A stretch of DNA of 64,000 nt from the NCBI GenBank assembly GCA_016471375.1, contig WGLZ01000013.1:24267-88266 (forward strand), given 5' to 3'. Source of the DNA: Cyanobacteria bacterium RI_101 (GTDB taxonomy: Bacteria; Cyanobacteriota; Cyanobacteriia; Cyanobacteriales; Microcystaceae). Each line of letters begins with the position of its first letter. The stretch's first letter is position 1. This document shows positions 1 through 7,156 of the stretch, in pieces. A model generated the notes under the pieces. That model was not told the DNA's origin and did not search any database. It worked only from the letters and a program-made list of their open reading frames with translations. A program made the translations under genes and the position numbers.

Positions 1-439
1 GCGCCTCCGGGGGCACAATCCGATTTAACAGGGATTGCAGTCGGGCCAGAACCTCGGCGCTGGCCAAGGCTCGATTCAGATCCGCCTGGGTCAGGGTCAA
101 ACGAAAAGCTCCGTCCAAAGGGCGCCGGAGGGCGCGCCGCAGGGCCGGCAGATTACGCCCCTCCAACTCGGCCCAATTGAAATCAATGGCCTCAATTTCC
201 AATTCCGCCGCCGCGATTCGGGCCTGGGGGAAGACTTCCAAACCCCGACTGGCGATCCGCGCCCGTTGGACTTTCCCCTGAACAATTTGCCAACTGGGAG
301 TGTTATCGACGCGAACCGCCAGTTCCTCCACCCCCGTCACCGAGCGCCGAATCCCCTGTTCGATCACCTGATCCGCCACCAGCCCCACCGGGGAGAGCAA
401 GCCGAGAACGCCGGTCAAGGCGATTAAAAACCATTCCAT
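1..439 (-). CDS. DUF2993 (LmeA-like) protein, partial, runs off left edge
   Basis: The minus strand is open from an ATG at 439 to the window edge (about 146 codons, C-terminus missing). The N-terminus is hydrophobic (MEWFLIALTGVLGLLSP), as in a signal or anchor segment. It is followed by text typical of DUF2993 proteins: VADQVIEQGI, then VEELAVRVDNTP and a repeated pattern of short beta segments. Known family members are cell-envelope proteins related to the phospholipid-binding LmeA; the cyanobacterial role is not established. The gene diverges from the ATPase gene to its right. The plus-strand reading of the same DNA is a GC-rich shadow. Family call by recognition; the product cannot be checked further because it is truncated by the window. 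Confidence 0.7.
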   Translation of the reverse strand, partial: MEWFLIALTGVLGLLSPVGLVADQVIEQGIRRSVTGVEELAVRVDNTPSWQIVQGKVQRARIASRGLEVFPQARIAAAELEIEAIDFNWAELEGRNLPALRRALRRPLDGAFRLTLTQADLNRALASAEVLARLQSLLNRIVPPEA

Positions 440-573
440 AAATCGCTTCCTAGGAGTCCGGTTTTGCCTTTCAATTTTTCCCAATCATCCCAGATAAGGT
501 GTCTTAGGCTACGCTTTTGGGGTTGGGTTGCTTGGATAGTATTAATCATTATGATTCATCTTCCGTAGCGCCG

Positions 574-1332
574 ATGCCCATCGTTATTTCCGTCCACTCC
601 TACCGAGGCGGCACGGGTAAGTCTAATTTTACCGCCAACCTCGCCGCGACCCTGGCCCTGGGGGGTCAACGGGTCGCCGTGGTGGACACCGACGTGCCCT
701 CTCCGGGGATTCACAACCTTTTTAGCCTTGAGCCGGAACACATAGAGAAAACCCTCAATACCTACCTCTGGGGAGAGAGCGCCATCGAAGAGGCGGCCTA
801 CGACGTCGGCGCGGGGTTGGGGGTGACGGCGCCGGGGCAATTGTTTCTGGTGCCCGCCAGTATTAAGGCGGACGATATCGCCCGGATTCTCAAGGACGGC
901 TACGATGTGCGGCGCTTGAACGACGGTTTTCGCAGTTTAGTGAAAAGTTTGACCCTAGACTATCTCTTGATCGACACCCATCCGGGGCTATCCAAGGAAA
1001 CCTTTCTCTCCATCGCCATTTCCCATTTTTTACTCCTGATTCTCCGCCCTGACAAACAGGATTACCAGGGCACAGCGGTGGTGGTGGACGTGGCCCGACA
1101 ACTCAAAACCCGACGGATGTTACTGGCCTTGAACAAAGTCCATCCCCAACTCAATCTGGAGGCGCTGAAAACCAAAGTGGAGGAAACCTACGGGGAAACC
1201 GTGGCGGGGGTCTTTCCCCTCTCCGAACGCTTTGTCCAACTGGCCAGCGAGGGAGTCTTTTGTGTCCAGTACCCCGACCACCCCATCAGCGCCGAGTTTC
1301 GTCGCGTCGCCCAACAACTCCGGGAGGTTTAA
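574..1332 (+). CDS. MinD/ParA-family P-loop ATPase
   Basis: A 252-residue protein of the SIMIBI class. The N-terminus carries the deviant Walker A loop RGGTGKS at residues 11-17, with Arg where most ParA/MinD proteins have Lys. VVDTD at 36-40 is the switch I/A' region and LLIDTHPG at 131-138 is the Walker B region. These proteins dimerise with ATP and position or regulate partners on membranes or DNA. The start at 574 is preferred over an upstream ATG at 517 because the protein then begins directly with the beta strand before the P-loop. There is no ParB or MinC/E neighbour. The glutaminase gene starts five bases after the stop, so it is the first gene of a three-gene operon ending in a PAS sensor. 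Its partner is unknown. Confidence 0.85.
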   Translation: MPIVISVHSYRGGTGKSNFTANLAATLALGGQRVAVVDTDVPSPGIHNLFSLEPEHIEKTLNTYLWGESAIEEAAYDVGAGLGVTAPGQLFLVPASIKADDIARILKDGYDVRRLNDGFRSLVKSLTLDYLLIDTHPGLSKETFLSIAISHFLLLILRPDKQDYQGTAVVVDVARQLKTRRMLLALNKVHPQLNLEALKTKVEETYGETVAGVFPLSERFVQLASEGVFCVQYPDHPISAEFRRVAQQLREV

Positions 1333-1337
1333 GACCC

Positions 1338-2366
1338 ATGTCCATCGGTAATTTAGAAGCCCTAGCTAATGACATCGCCGCCGCGGCCTCTCCCTTTCGC
1401 GGGTATCTCAACGACCTGCGCCAGAAATACCAACCTCTTCAAGACGGCGCCGTGGCGGACTACATTCCCGAATTGGCGCTAGCGGACCCAAACGATTTTG
1501 GCCTTTGCGTCGCCACAAAAGCGGGACAAATTTTTGAAGCGGGGGACTGCGATGTCCTCTTCACCATTCAGTCCATTTCTAAGGCTTTTATCTTCGGCTT
1601 GGCGCTGGAGGATCACGGCCGGGAGTATGTGCTCAGCAAAGTGGGGGTGGAACCCACCGGGGAGGCGTTTAATTCTATTGTTCTAGACGAAGCCACCAAC
1701 CGTCCCTACAACCCCATGGTCAACGCCGGCGCCATCGCCACGGCGGACTTGATCGAGGGCGCTAACAGCGCCGAGCGTCTGAAACGGGTGTTGGAAATGT
1801 TCCGGCGCTATACGGGGCGGGAATTGGATATTAATATGCCGGTCTTTCTATCGGAGAAAGCCACCGGGAATCGTAACCGGGCCATGGCTTACCTGATGCT
1901 TAATTTCGGCATGGTGAGCGAGAAGATCGAGGAGACCTTGGATTTATATTTTCAACAATGCTCCCTGATGGTCAACGCTCGGGATCTGGCGCTGATGTCC
2001 GCCACTCTAGCCAACGGCGGCGTTAATCCCGTCAGCGGAGAGCGGGCCTTAGCGGAAACCTATGTCCAGGACGTGATTAGCGTCATGCTCACCTGCGGTA
2101 TGTACGACGCCTCCGGGGAATGGTGCTACCGAGTGGGGCTACCGGCTAAAAGCGGCGTCGGGGGCGGCATTACGGCGACGGCGCCGGGGAAACTGGGCAT
2201 TGGGACTTATTCTCCTCTCCTCGACGCCAAGGGCAATAGTCTGCGGGGCATCCGGGTTTGCGAGGCTTTATCTCGGGACTTTGGCTTGCATTTATTTAAC
2301 GCGGCGCCGGCGGTTCACGATCTGGAAGCCTGGCTTCAAGGCGGCGACGATGCGGCCCGTTGGTAG
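1338..2366 (+). CDS. glsA: glutaminase A
   Basis: 342 residues, about 30 longer than the E. coli enzyme. It hydrolyses glutamine to glutamate and ammonia (EC 3.5.1.2) with a serine beta-lactamase-like fold. The SxxK motif is SISK at residues 79-82. The family segments YNPMVNAGAI (about 125) and VGLPAKSGVGGG (about 266) are intact. The ATG at 1338 lies five bases after the ATPase stop; longer upstream versions would overlap that gene heavily. The last 17 bases overlap the start of the next gene, so all three are probably co-transcribed and translationally coupled. Why a glutaminase sits between a MinD-like ATPase and a membrane sensor is not explained by its enzymology. Confidence 0.93.
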   Translation: MSIGNLEALANDIAAAASPFRGYLNDLRQKYQPLQDGAVADYIPELALADPNDFGLCVATKAGQIFEAGDCDVLFTIQSISKAFIFGLALEDHGREYVLSKVGVEPTGEAFNSIVLDEATNRPYNPMVNAGAIATADLIEGANSAERLKRVLEMFRRYTGRELDINMPVFLSEKATGNRNRAMAYLMLNFGMVSEKIEETLDLYFQQCSLMVNARDLALMSATLANGGVNPVSGERALAETYVQDVISVMLTCGMYDASGEWCYRVGLPAKSGVGGGITATAPGKLGIGTYSPLLDAKGNSLRGIRVCEALSRDFGLHLFNAAPAVHDLEAWLQGGDDAARW

Positions 2367-3666
2367 CGGATCGGGGGGCCGATTCTGGCGCGGCTTAGTT
2401 CGACTGTTGACCCGCCGCGCCGTCACGCTTCTCACCCTGCTGTTTGTGGGAATTGTCATCGCCACCCTTTTGAGCATGGCCCAATTGTCCAAAGCCCTCG
2501 TCCAGAGCCAGGCGACCCAGAACGCCATGTTGACGGCCGAGGCGCTCAAGCAAGCCGGACTTCTGTATAGCGAGCGGGTGGCGGAGGAGTTGAAAAATCT
2601 GCCAGACATTAAGATTACCCATGATCACCTCAATCAAGCGAACGCTATTCCCATTCCCTCCACCTATCTGATCGAGTTAAGCCGTCATATTCAGGCTAAA
2701 AATATGGGCATGTCGGCGCGGCTCTACAGCGATTACCCCTTCCCCTGGCGACAAAAAGACGGCGGCCCCCGCAATGATTTTGAGCGGCAAGCTTTGGCGG
2801 AGTTGCGTAAAAATCCCGCCCAACCCTATATCCGATTTCGGGACGATCAAGGGCGCCCGGTGTTGCAATACGCGGAAGCCAGTTTGATGAAGGCGAGTTG
2901 TATTGATTGCCATAATCGCTACGCCGGCAGTCCTAAAACCGACTGGCGGGTGGGGGACGTGCGGGGGGTGTTGGAGATTATTCAACCCCTAGAAAGCTAT
3001 GAAATCCAAACCCGAGAGGGGTTAAAGCAGATGTTCGTCCTCCTGAGCGGCATTTCCGTGGTCGGCGTCGGCGGTCTCACCTTGGCGCTGGGGGATTTAC
3101 GGCGCCGTATTACCGAGCGCCGCCAAGCGGAGGAAGCCCTGCGCATCGCCGAGGAAAACTACCGCAGTATTTTTGAGAACGCCGTGGAGGGAATTTTTCA
3201 ATCCAGCCCCGAGGGGCGCTATCTGCGGGGGAACGCGGCGCTGGCCCGGATCTATGGCTATGACTCTTGCCAGGAAATGATTGAGCAAATTACGGATATT
3301 GGCCGACAGATCTACGTCGATCCCGAGCGCCGGGTCGAATTCCAGCGCCGTCTAGAGACGGAGGGCACGGTGAAGAACTTTGAGTATCGCTCCTACCGCA
3401 AGGATGGGGAAATTATTTGGACGCAGATCGACGCCCGTTTAGTTAAAGATAGTCAGGGGCGGGCTTTATACTATGAAGGCATGGTGCAGGATATCAGCGA
3501 GCGCAAGCGCCGGGAAGCGGAATTGAGACAACAATTGGCGGATCTGAAGGTCGAGATTGACCAGGGCAAGCGCCAGCAGGATGTGGCTCAACTGACCCAA
3601 AGCAATTTCTTTTTGGAAGTCCAACAGGAAATCGAGGCGATTGATCTAGAGTCTTTTTGGCGCTAG
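2350..3666 (+). CDS. membrane sensor with DUF3365 heme domain and PAS domain
   Basis: 438 residues starting at an ATG inside the end of glsA. Residues about 12-40 form a transmembrane helix. The region from 45 to 220 resembles DUF3365 (Tll0287-like) sensor domains and includes a c-type heme motif CIDCH at 184-188. A second hydrophobic helix lies near 228-250. A PAS domain runs from about 270 to 385 and a coiled coil follows to the end. There is no kinase, cyclase or GGDEF domain. The last 40 residues (VEIDQGKRQQDVAQLTQSNF then a Phe-rich amphipathic end) resemble a tail I recall from other cyanobacterial signalling proteins. Inferred role: a redox- or gas-sensing input acting through its tail on a partner, perhaps the ATPase encoded two genes upstream. 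Confidence 0.75.
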   Translation: MRPVGSGSGGRFWRGLVRLLTRRAVTLLTLLFVGIVIATLLSMAQLSKALVQSQATQNAMLTAEALKQAGLLYSERVAEELKNLPDIKITHDHLNQANAIPIPSTYLIELSRHIQAKNMGMSARLYSDYPFPWRQKDGGPRNDFERQALAELRKNPAQPYIRFRDDQGRPVLQYAEASLMKASCIDCHNRYAGSPKTDWRVGDVRGVLEIIQPLESYEIQTREGLKQMFVLLSGISVVGVGGLTLALGDLRRRITERRQAEEALRIAEENYRSIFENAVEGIFQSSPEGRYLRGNAALARIYGYDSCQEMIEQITDIGRQIYVDPERRVEFQRRLETEGTVKNFEYRSYRKDGEIIWTQIDARLVKDSQGRALYYEGMVQDISERKRREAELRQQLADLKVEIDQGKRQQDVAQLTQSNFFLEVQQEIEAIDLESFWR

Positions 3667-3739
3667 GGGAGCGGGTTAGCTGAACACCCGCAGACTAGAG
3701 CGCCGCGACGCTTGGGTGACGGTGGATAGACTGCTTCAT

Positions 3740-3762
3740 CCCCCTAACTGAAAATTAGGGGG
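3740..3762. terminator. hairpin downstream of the PAS sensor gene
   Basis: CCCCCTAA, a seven-base loop, then TTAGGGGG: a perfect 8-bp stem about 75 bases after the stop. It is followed by more G residues rather than a T run, so it is not a canonical intrinsic terminator. It could instead be the end palindrome of a lost IS200/IS605-type element; no transposase remains to support this. Confidence 0.35.
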
Positions 3763-3946
3763 GGGCAAACCGGCCCGTTGATGAGCACTTTCTCCCAAAA
3801 GCTTTGATAGTCGTTTTTTTCTCCACTAAAAGGCTTGAAACTGCTAAAATAAAGTTTTTAAAGAATTGATTTACATAGTGTATACTCTATTATATAGGGG
3901 CGAACGTCGGCTTCATGTCGTGTGTCCAAGTGGTAACCCTACTTAG

Positions 3947-3958
3947 ACCTAGCCCCTC
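3947..3958. repeat. left arm of 12-bp inverted repeat flanking the RM island
   Basis: ACCTAGCCCCTC here is the exact reverse complement of GAGGGGCTAGGT at 6109-6120. The two arms bracket the whole segment of broken restriction-modification genes. They may mark the limits of an inserted or rearranged segment. Confidence 0.4.
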
Positions 3959-4037
3959 TTTGTTTTTCAAGGGTTAATGGATTCCGGTCGCTATACCACT
4001 CGCCGTAAGGTTTATTGCGTCTATCATAAATCCATAA

Positions 4038-4901
4038 TCAACCTATATTTTTTGGCAAGTGGCCGAAAAAACTGGCTCTCTGGGGATCACGCCGAGACTT
4101 GTATCTTGTTATACAGTTACGATTTGACATTAACTCAGAAAAGCTCATCCAGTAAGGGTTCTGGCCAATTGGCTCCCTAACTACCAGCCTCATTCCCGGA
4201 GAGCCAAAAAACTGGTCTTCCTCTCGCTCATAGAGTCTTTGTCTCGCCCAGAGATAGTAGTCGATGATCTGCAAGCCTGCAACCTGAGATGGATAAGCAG
4301 GTTTTATAAGAACTGAACTATTTGAGCTAATTTTCCACTGAGCTTCAAAATTTTTCTGAGCTTGATTAATTGCTTGCTCTAAAGCTTCTTCGCGAGCTTC
4401 TTTACCCCGTCTGGCAATGGCAATCTCGATGACATCCGCCTTATGAAGCATTCCTTTAAACAAGCGTTTGATCAGGTCATCATAGATGGCATTTTGTTGA
4501 AGCTTCTTACCTAAGCTTTTATAATCTGCCTTTGCCGCTTCAGCGATTTCAGCCTTGCTACGAATGGCTACAAAAACTTTAACGTCAAAAGATTGAATTA
4601 GCTCAAAAATTTTTTCTCGAATCTCGGCGTAGTCATCTTTTGCATGGAAAGCAACGGCTGTCTTTTTGGCTTCCGGTTGCATGGAAGATATGCCTTTGTA
4701 GCGTGGGTGGGTCATTAGGCTAGAGCGAAGCGAGTCCAGTTCCCAAGCAACTTGCTCTGGATCAGCAATTTGAGCAACACCCACCATGAAAAATTTGGAT
4801 GCTCCGGGTTGTCCTACGATGATGCGACCCTTTTTATCAAAAAATGAGAGATCACCTGCCTCATCGACAAAGTAATGACGAAATTGGATTTCTTCTGACA
4901 T
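4038..4901 (-). CDS. DUF3800 protein with MITE-altered C-terminus
   Basis: 287 residues as read now. The N-terminus HYFVDEAGDLSFF (residues 9-21) is the acidic signature of DUF3800, a family often found beside restriction-modification and other defence genes; its activity is not established. The family match continues to about residue 230 (YYLWARQRLYEREEDQFF). From there the reading frame enters a 132-bp MITE (4074-4205), which encodes about 44 foreign residues, and leaves it in a different frame to end at 4038. Removing the MITE and one copy of its 8-bp target duplication restores a more typical ending, FFRPLAKKYRLIMDL, with a stop at 4024-4026. The present product is therefore probably impaired. 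The DNA is AT-richer than the neighbours and nearly lacks the GGCGCC core, suggesting transfer. Confidence 0.8.
   Translation of the reverse strand: MSEEIQFRHYFVDEAGDLSFFDKKGRIIVGQPGASKFFMVGVAQIADPEQVAWELDSLRSSLMTHPRYKGISSMQPEAKKTAVAFHAKDDYAEIREKIFELIQSFDVKVFVAIRSKAEIAEAAKADYKSLGKKLQQNAIYDDLIKRLFKGMLHKADVIEIAIARRGKEAREEALEQAINQAQKNFEAQWKISSNSSVLIKPAYPSQVAGLQIIDYYLWARQRLYEREEDQFFGSPGMRLVVREPIGQNPYWMSFSELMSNRNCITRYKSRRDPQRASFFGHLPKNIG
4074..4205. mobile_element. 132-bp MITE, copy 1, with 8-bp target duplication
   Basis: Begins GGCTCTCTGGGGA and ends TCCCGGAGAGCC, giving imperfect terminal inverted repeats with a perfect GGCTCTC/GAGAGCC core. AAAAAACT occurs directly on both sides (4066-4073 and 4206-4213), a perfect 8-bp target-site duplication. 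There is no transposase inside, so it must have been moved by a related element elsewhere. A second copy of the same length lies at 5387-5518 and is roughly 90% identical by eye. The insertion frameshifts the end of the DUF3800 gene. Confidence 0.85.
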
Positions 4902-4938
4902 GTAACGAAGGACGCAACGTATTTAAACTATTTTTACA

Positions 4939-5386
4939 CTAGCCTGAAATTATAGCCTCTAATTCTGCGATCGCCTCATCCTCAACATCATTAGCTTCAT
5001 CTTTGCATGAAAATGCATTGCGAATGTAATCTCCTACTATTTTTTGCTCTTCAATAGGGACATCTGGGCATAAAACGTTTGCTATATAATGTTCATCCAC
5101 GTGGTCTACTACTCCACCGTAGATTTGAGCAAAAATTTGATGCTTTGCATAAGGAGTTAAAAAGAATGCTGTGAGAAATCCTGCATCGTATTTGGCATCT
5201 GAGAATACCCTAATCATGTCATCTGAACCAGCCCAACTTGTATATTTTTTTGTGACTAAAGCAGCACGCGCAGCAGTGCCAGAACGAGTTATTAAAATTT
5301 CGTTCTCTCTCAACATACACTCCTTGATAGCTTTAGCATTAGCTACTGGAGAAATTGATTGATGCTGGAAGATACGAAATAATGTC
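4939..5386 (-). pseudogene. hsdS: type I restriction specificity subunit, 3' fragment
   Basis: The frame encodes the last target-recognition half of an HsdS-like protein. It has the characteristic ENEILITRSGTAARAAL near its start, then SWAGSDDMIRV, then a C-terminal helix region (EEQKIVGDYI and EDEAIAELEAI). HsdS subunits choose the DNA target of type I enzymes. The 5' part is missing: upstream the frame runs straight into the MITE at 5387, and the only available ATG (5403) lies inside that element. The stop is 37 bases before the DUF3800 start, so both were probably once in one operon. No methyltransferase (hsdM) is present in the window. The fragment is AT-rich like the DUF3800 gene and contains one of the two HIP1 octamers I saw. 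Confidence 0.75.
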
Positions 5387-5518
5387 GGCTCTCTGGGGAG
5401 CACGCCGAAGACTGTATCCTGTTATACAATTAAGATTTGGCGTTAACTCAGAAAAGCTCATCCAGTAAGGGTTCTGGTTAATTGGCTCCCTAACTACCAG
5501 CCTCATTCCCGGAGAGCC
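5387..5518. mobile_element. 132-bp MITE, copy 2, at a rearrangement junction
   Basis: Same length, ends and orientation as the copy at 4074-4205. Unlike that copy it has no matching flanks: the left side is ATAATGTC inside the hsdS fragment and the right side is GAAAAAAC inside the hsdR fragment. The right flank resembles the A-tract target of copy 1. The simplest reading is that the element once sat in an A-tract and that recombination or deletion later replaced its left flank. Confidence 0.8.
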
Positions 5519-5519
5519 G

Positions 5520-5999
5520 AAAAAACTACTCAACGACGAGCTGAAGGTTCGCGCGAAAAAGAACCTGGTGCAGAGCAAAACCCTGATGGAAATGCTAGAA
5601 AAAGCCATCAAGAAGTATCAGAATAAGATCCTCACCGCCGCCGAGGTCATAGAGGAGCTGATCCGCATCAGTCGAGAGATCGTCGCCTCCGACGCCGAAG
5701 CCCAGAATATGGGGCCGTCAGACTACGAATACGCCTTCTATACCGCCGTGGCTAACAACGAAAGCGCCCGGGAACTGATGCAACAGGACAAGTTACGGGA
5801 GTTAGCGGTGGCGCTGACCCAGAAAATTCGCGAGAACGCCACGATCGACTGGACAATCAAGGAAAGTGTGCGGGCGAAGCTGAAAGTCATTGTGAAGCGT
5901 ATCCTACGACAATACGGCTACCCGCCCGATATGCAGTTACTAGCAACGGAAACGGTACTGAAACAGGCAGAGATGATTGCCAGTGAGATGGCGGGTTAG
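5520..5999 (+). pseudogene. hsdR: type I restriction enzyme R subunit, C-terminal fragment
   Basis: About 159 codons matching the C-terminal helical region of HsdR (DUF3387-type), with typical segments KNLVQSKTLMEMLEKAI, DYEYAFYTAVANNESA and TIDWTIKESVRAKLKVIVKR. The motor and nuclease domains are absent. The frame emerges from the MITE without a proper start; the GTG at 5568 is only an internal codon. HsdR is the translocase and nuclease of type I systems, so this piece cannot be active. It points away from the hsdS fragment on the other side of the MITE, and its base composition is closer to the chromosome than that of hsdS. Confidence 0.82.
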
Positions 6000-6392
6000 T
6001 CTTAAGGGGTATGACCTAGCGCTGGACTGGAACGCCTCAATATTCCGGCTAAAGCGCAATGGTTGCTTTCGTCCAGTGAGCTTCACCGTTAGTTGTAGGG
6101 TGTTAAATGAGGGGCTAGGTAATAGCGCTCGATTTAGACAAAGATATTAACTTAGAGATGGAGCCAGAGACCGGGGAACTCCCGACTGCGGAGAATGCCC
6201 TCCCTATGAGGGACAAGGGGTTGATAGCGCCCTTCTTAAGGATAGGAGAGGGAAATCGCCAGAGATAAGGAGCATAAAGTATAAACTGCCGCCGGAGGTC
6301 TCCATTCCTGAAAGCAAACAATTAGCCCAGCGCCGGCCCTAGAAGAACTAGAAGCGGCGCCGAAGGAAGACGAACCCTAGAATTAAACGTTC
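6000..6392. other. intergenic region, possibly holding a decayed reading frame
   Basis: Between the hsdR fragment and the convergent phaB gene. It contains the right arm of the 12-bp inverted repeat (6109-6120). On the plus strand three short open stretches read like protein but are in different frames: about 6122-6268 (ALDLDKDINLEMEPETGEL), about 6275-6315 (KLPPEVSIPES) and 6339-6380 (LEELEAAPKEDEP then stop). They may be the remains of one frameshifted gene. No start, RBS or known family could be recognised. Confidence 0.3.
6109..6120. repeat. right arm of 12-bp inverted repeat flanking the RM island
   Basis: GAGGGGCTAGGT, the exact reverse complement of 3947-3958. The arms are 2.15 kb apart and enclose the MITEs and all restriction-modification fragments. 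Confidence 0.4.
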
Positions 6393-7115
6393 CTAGGTAT
6401 GATGAGCGCCGTTAACCCGGAGAACTTCCCCAGTTACGTAGCTACTGGCCACGGGAGAGAGGAGAAACGCCACCGCCCAGGCGATCTCTTCCGGTTTGCC
6501 AAAGCGTCCGAAGGGAATCTCGGCGGTGATTTTTTGGCGGATATCTTCCCGAATCGCTAGGGTCATCTCCGTGTCGATAAAACCGGGGGAGACGGCGTTG
6601 GCCCGCACCCCGTAGCGAGCGCCTTCCCGAGCTAGGGATTTCATCATGCCAATGACCCCGGCCTTGGTGGCGGAATAATTGGTTTGGCCGACGTTGCCCC
6701 GCTCCCCGGAGATGGAGCTAATGGCCACAATGGAGCCGGCTTTGCGCTCGTAGAGGCCGCTAATGAAGGGTTTAATACTGTAGGCCACGCCCTTGAGGTT
6801 GACGTTTAAGACCGCGTCCCAATCCGCAGGGGTTAGTTTCGGGAAAAAGTTGTCTTTGGTGATACCGGCGTTGGCCACCACGCCGTAAACCGGCCCCAGT
6901 TGGGCTTCGATTGTCTGAGCGGCGCTGGTCATCGAATCCAGATCCGTCACGTCCGCCGCCACGCCCAAAGCGCCGCTGGGGCCGTTATCCACCTTGAGAT
7001 CCGTAAAGGCCACCTTAGCGCCGAGGTCTTGTAGAAGCGCGACAATAGCGGCGCCGATGCCCCGATTGCCGCCGGTGACGACGATGACTTTATCTTCCAG
7101 TCCGAGAGATAGCAT
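6393..7115 (-). CDS. phaB: acetoacetyl-CoA reductase
   Basis: 240-residue short-chain dehydrogenase that reduces acetoacetyl-CoA to 3-hydroxybutyryl-CoA with NADPH for polyhydroxybutyrate synthesis. It has the cofactor motif TGGNRGIG (14-21), NAG at 82-84, catalytic Ser134 and YSATK at 147-151 (Tyr147, Lys151). The N-terminus MLSLGLEDKVIVVTGG matches my memory of Synechocystis PhaB better than of FabG. It lies 41 bases after phaA in the same orientation, the same order as in Synechocystis. A role as a second FabG is possible on sequence alone, but the pairing with a thiolase favours PhaB. The synthase genes phaE and phaC are not in the window. Confidence 0.88.
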   Translation of the reverse strand: MLSLGLEDKVIVVTGGNRGIGAAIVALLQDLGAKVAFTDLKVDNGPSGALGVAADVTDLDSMTSAAQTIEAQLGPVYGVVANAGITKDNFFPKLTPADWDAVLNVNLKGVAYSIKPFISGLYERKAGSIVAISSISGERGNVGQTNYSATKAGVIGMMKSLAREGARYGVRANAVSPGFIDTEMTLAIREDIRQKITAEIPFGRFGKPEEIAWAVAFLLSPVASSYVTGEVLRVNGAHHT

Positions 7116-7156
7116 AGGGTTGCTCCTAAATTGTTAACTGATCACTGATAACTGAC

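Larger units (their letters stand above)
3667..4023. other. intergenic region without a convincing gene
   Basis: About 360 bases between the PAS sensor and the DUF3800 gene. It contains a perfect hairpin (3740-3762) and an AT-rich patch near 3866-3896 with TATA-like hexamers that could be a promoter but has no well-spaced -35. It also holds one arm of a 12-bp inverted repeat (3947-3958). Short open frames here have no start, codon or motif support. Confidence 0.5.

Noticed and set aside
35..427. Plus-strand open frame of 130 codons at the left edge
   Set aside because: The opposite strand encodes a DUF2993-like protein with a hydrophobic N-terminus; the plus-strand reading is a GC-driven shadow.
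3740..3762. IS200/IS605 end palindrome
   Set aside because: Shape is suggestive, but no tnpA or tnpB remnant could be read in the flanking 300 bases, so it is listed only as a hairpin.
3866..3896. TATA-rich patch that might be a promoter
   Set aside because: No -35/-10 pair with acceptable spacing, and no gene on the plus strand downstream.
3977..4180. 67-codon plus-strand frame
   Set aside because: It runs over the DUF3800 3' end and the MITE in antisense and has no RBS or family similarity.
6393..7115. Assigning this reductase as fabG
   Set aside because: The N-terminus and the adjacent thiolase fit PhaB; a true FabG is encoded at 46738-47481.
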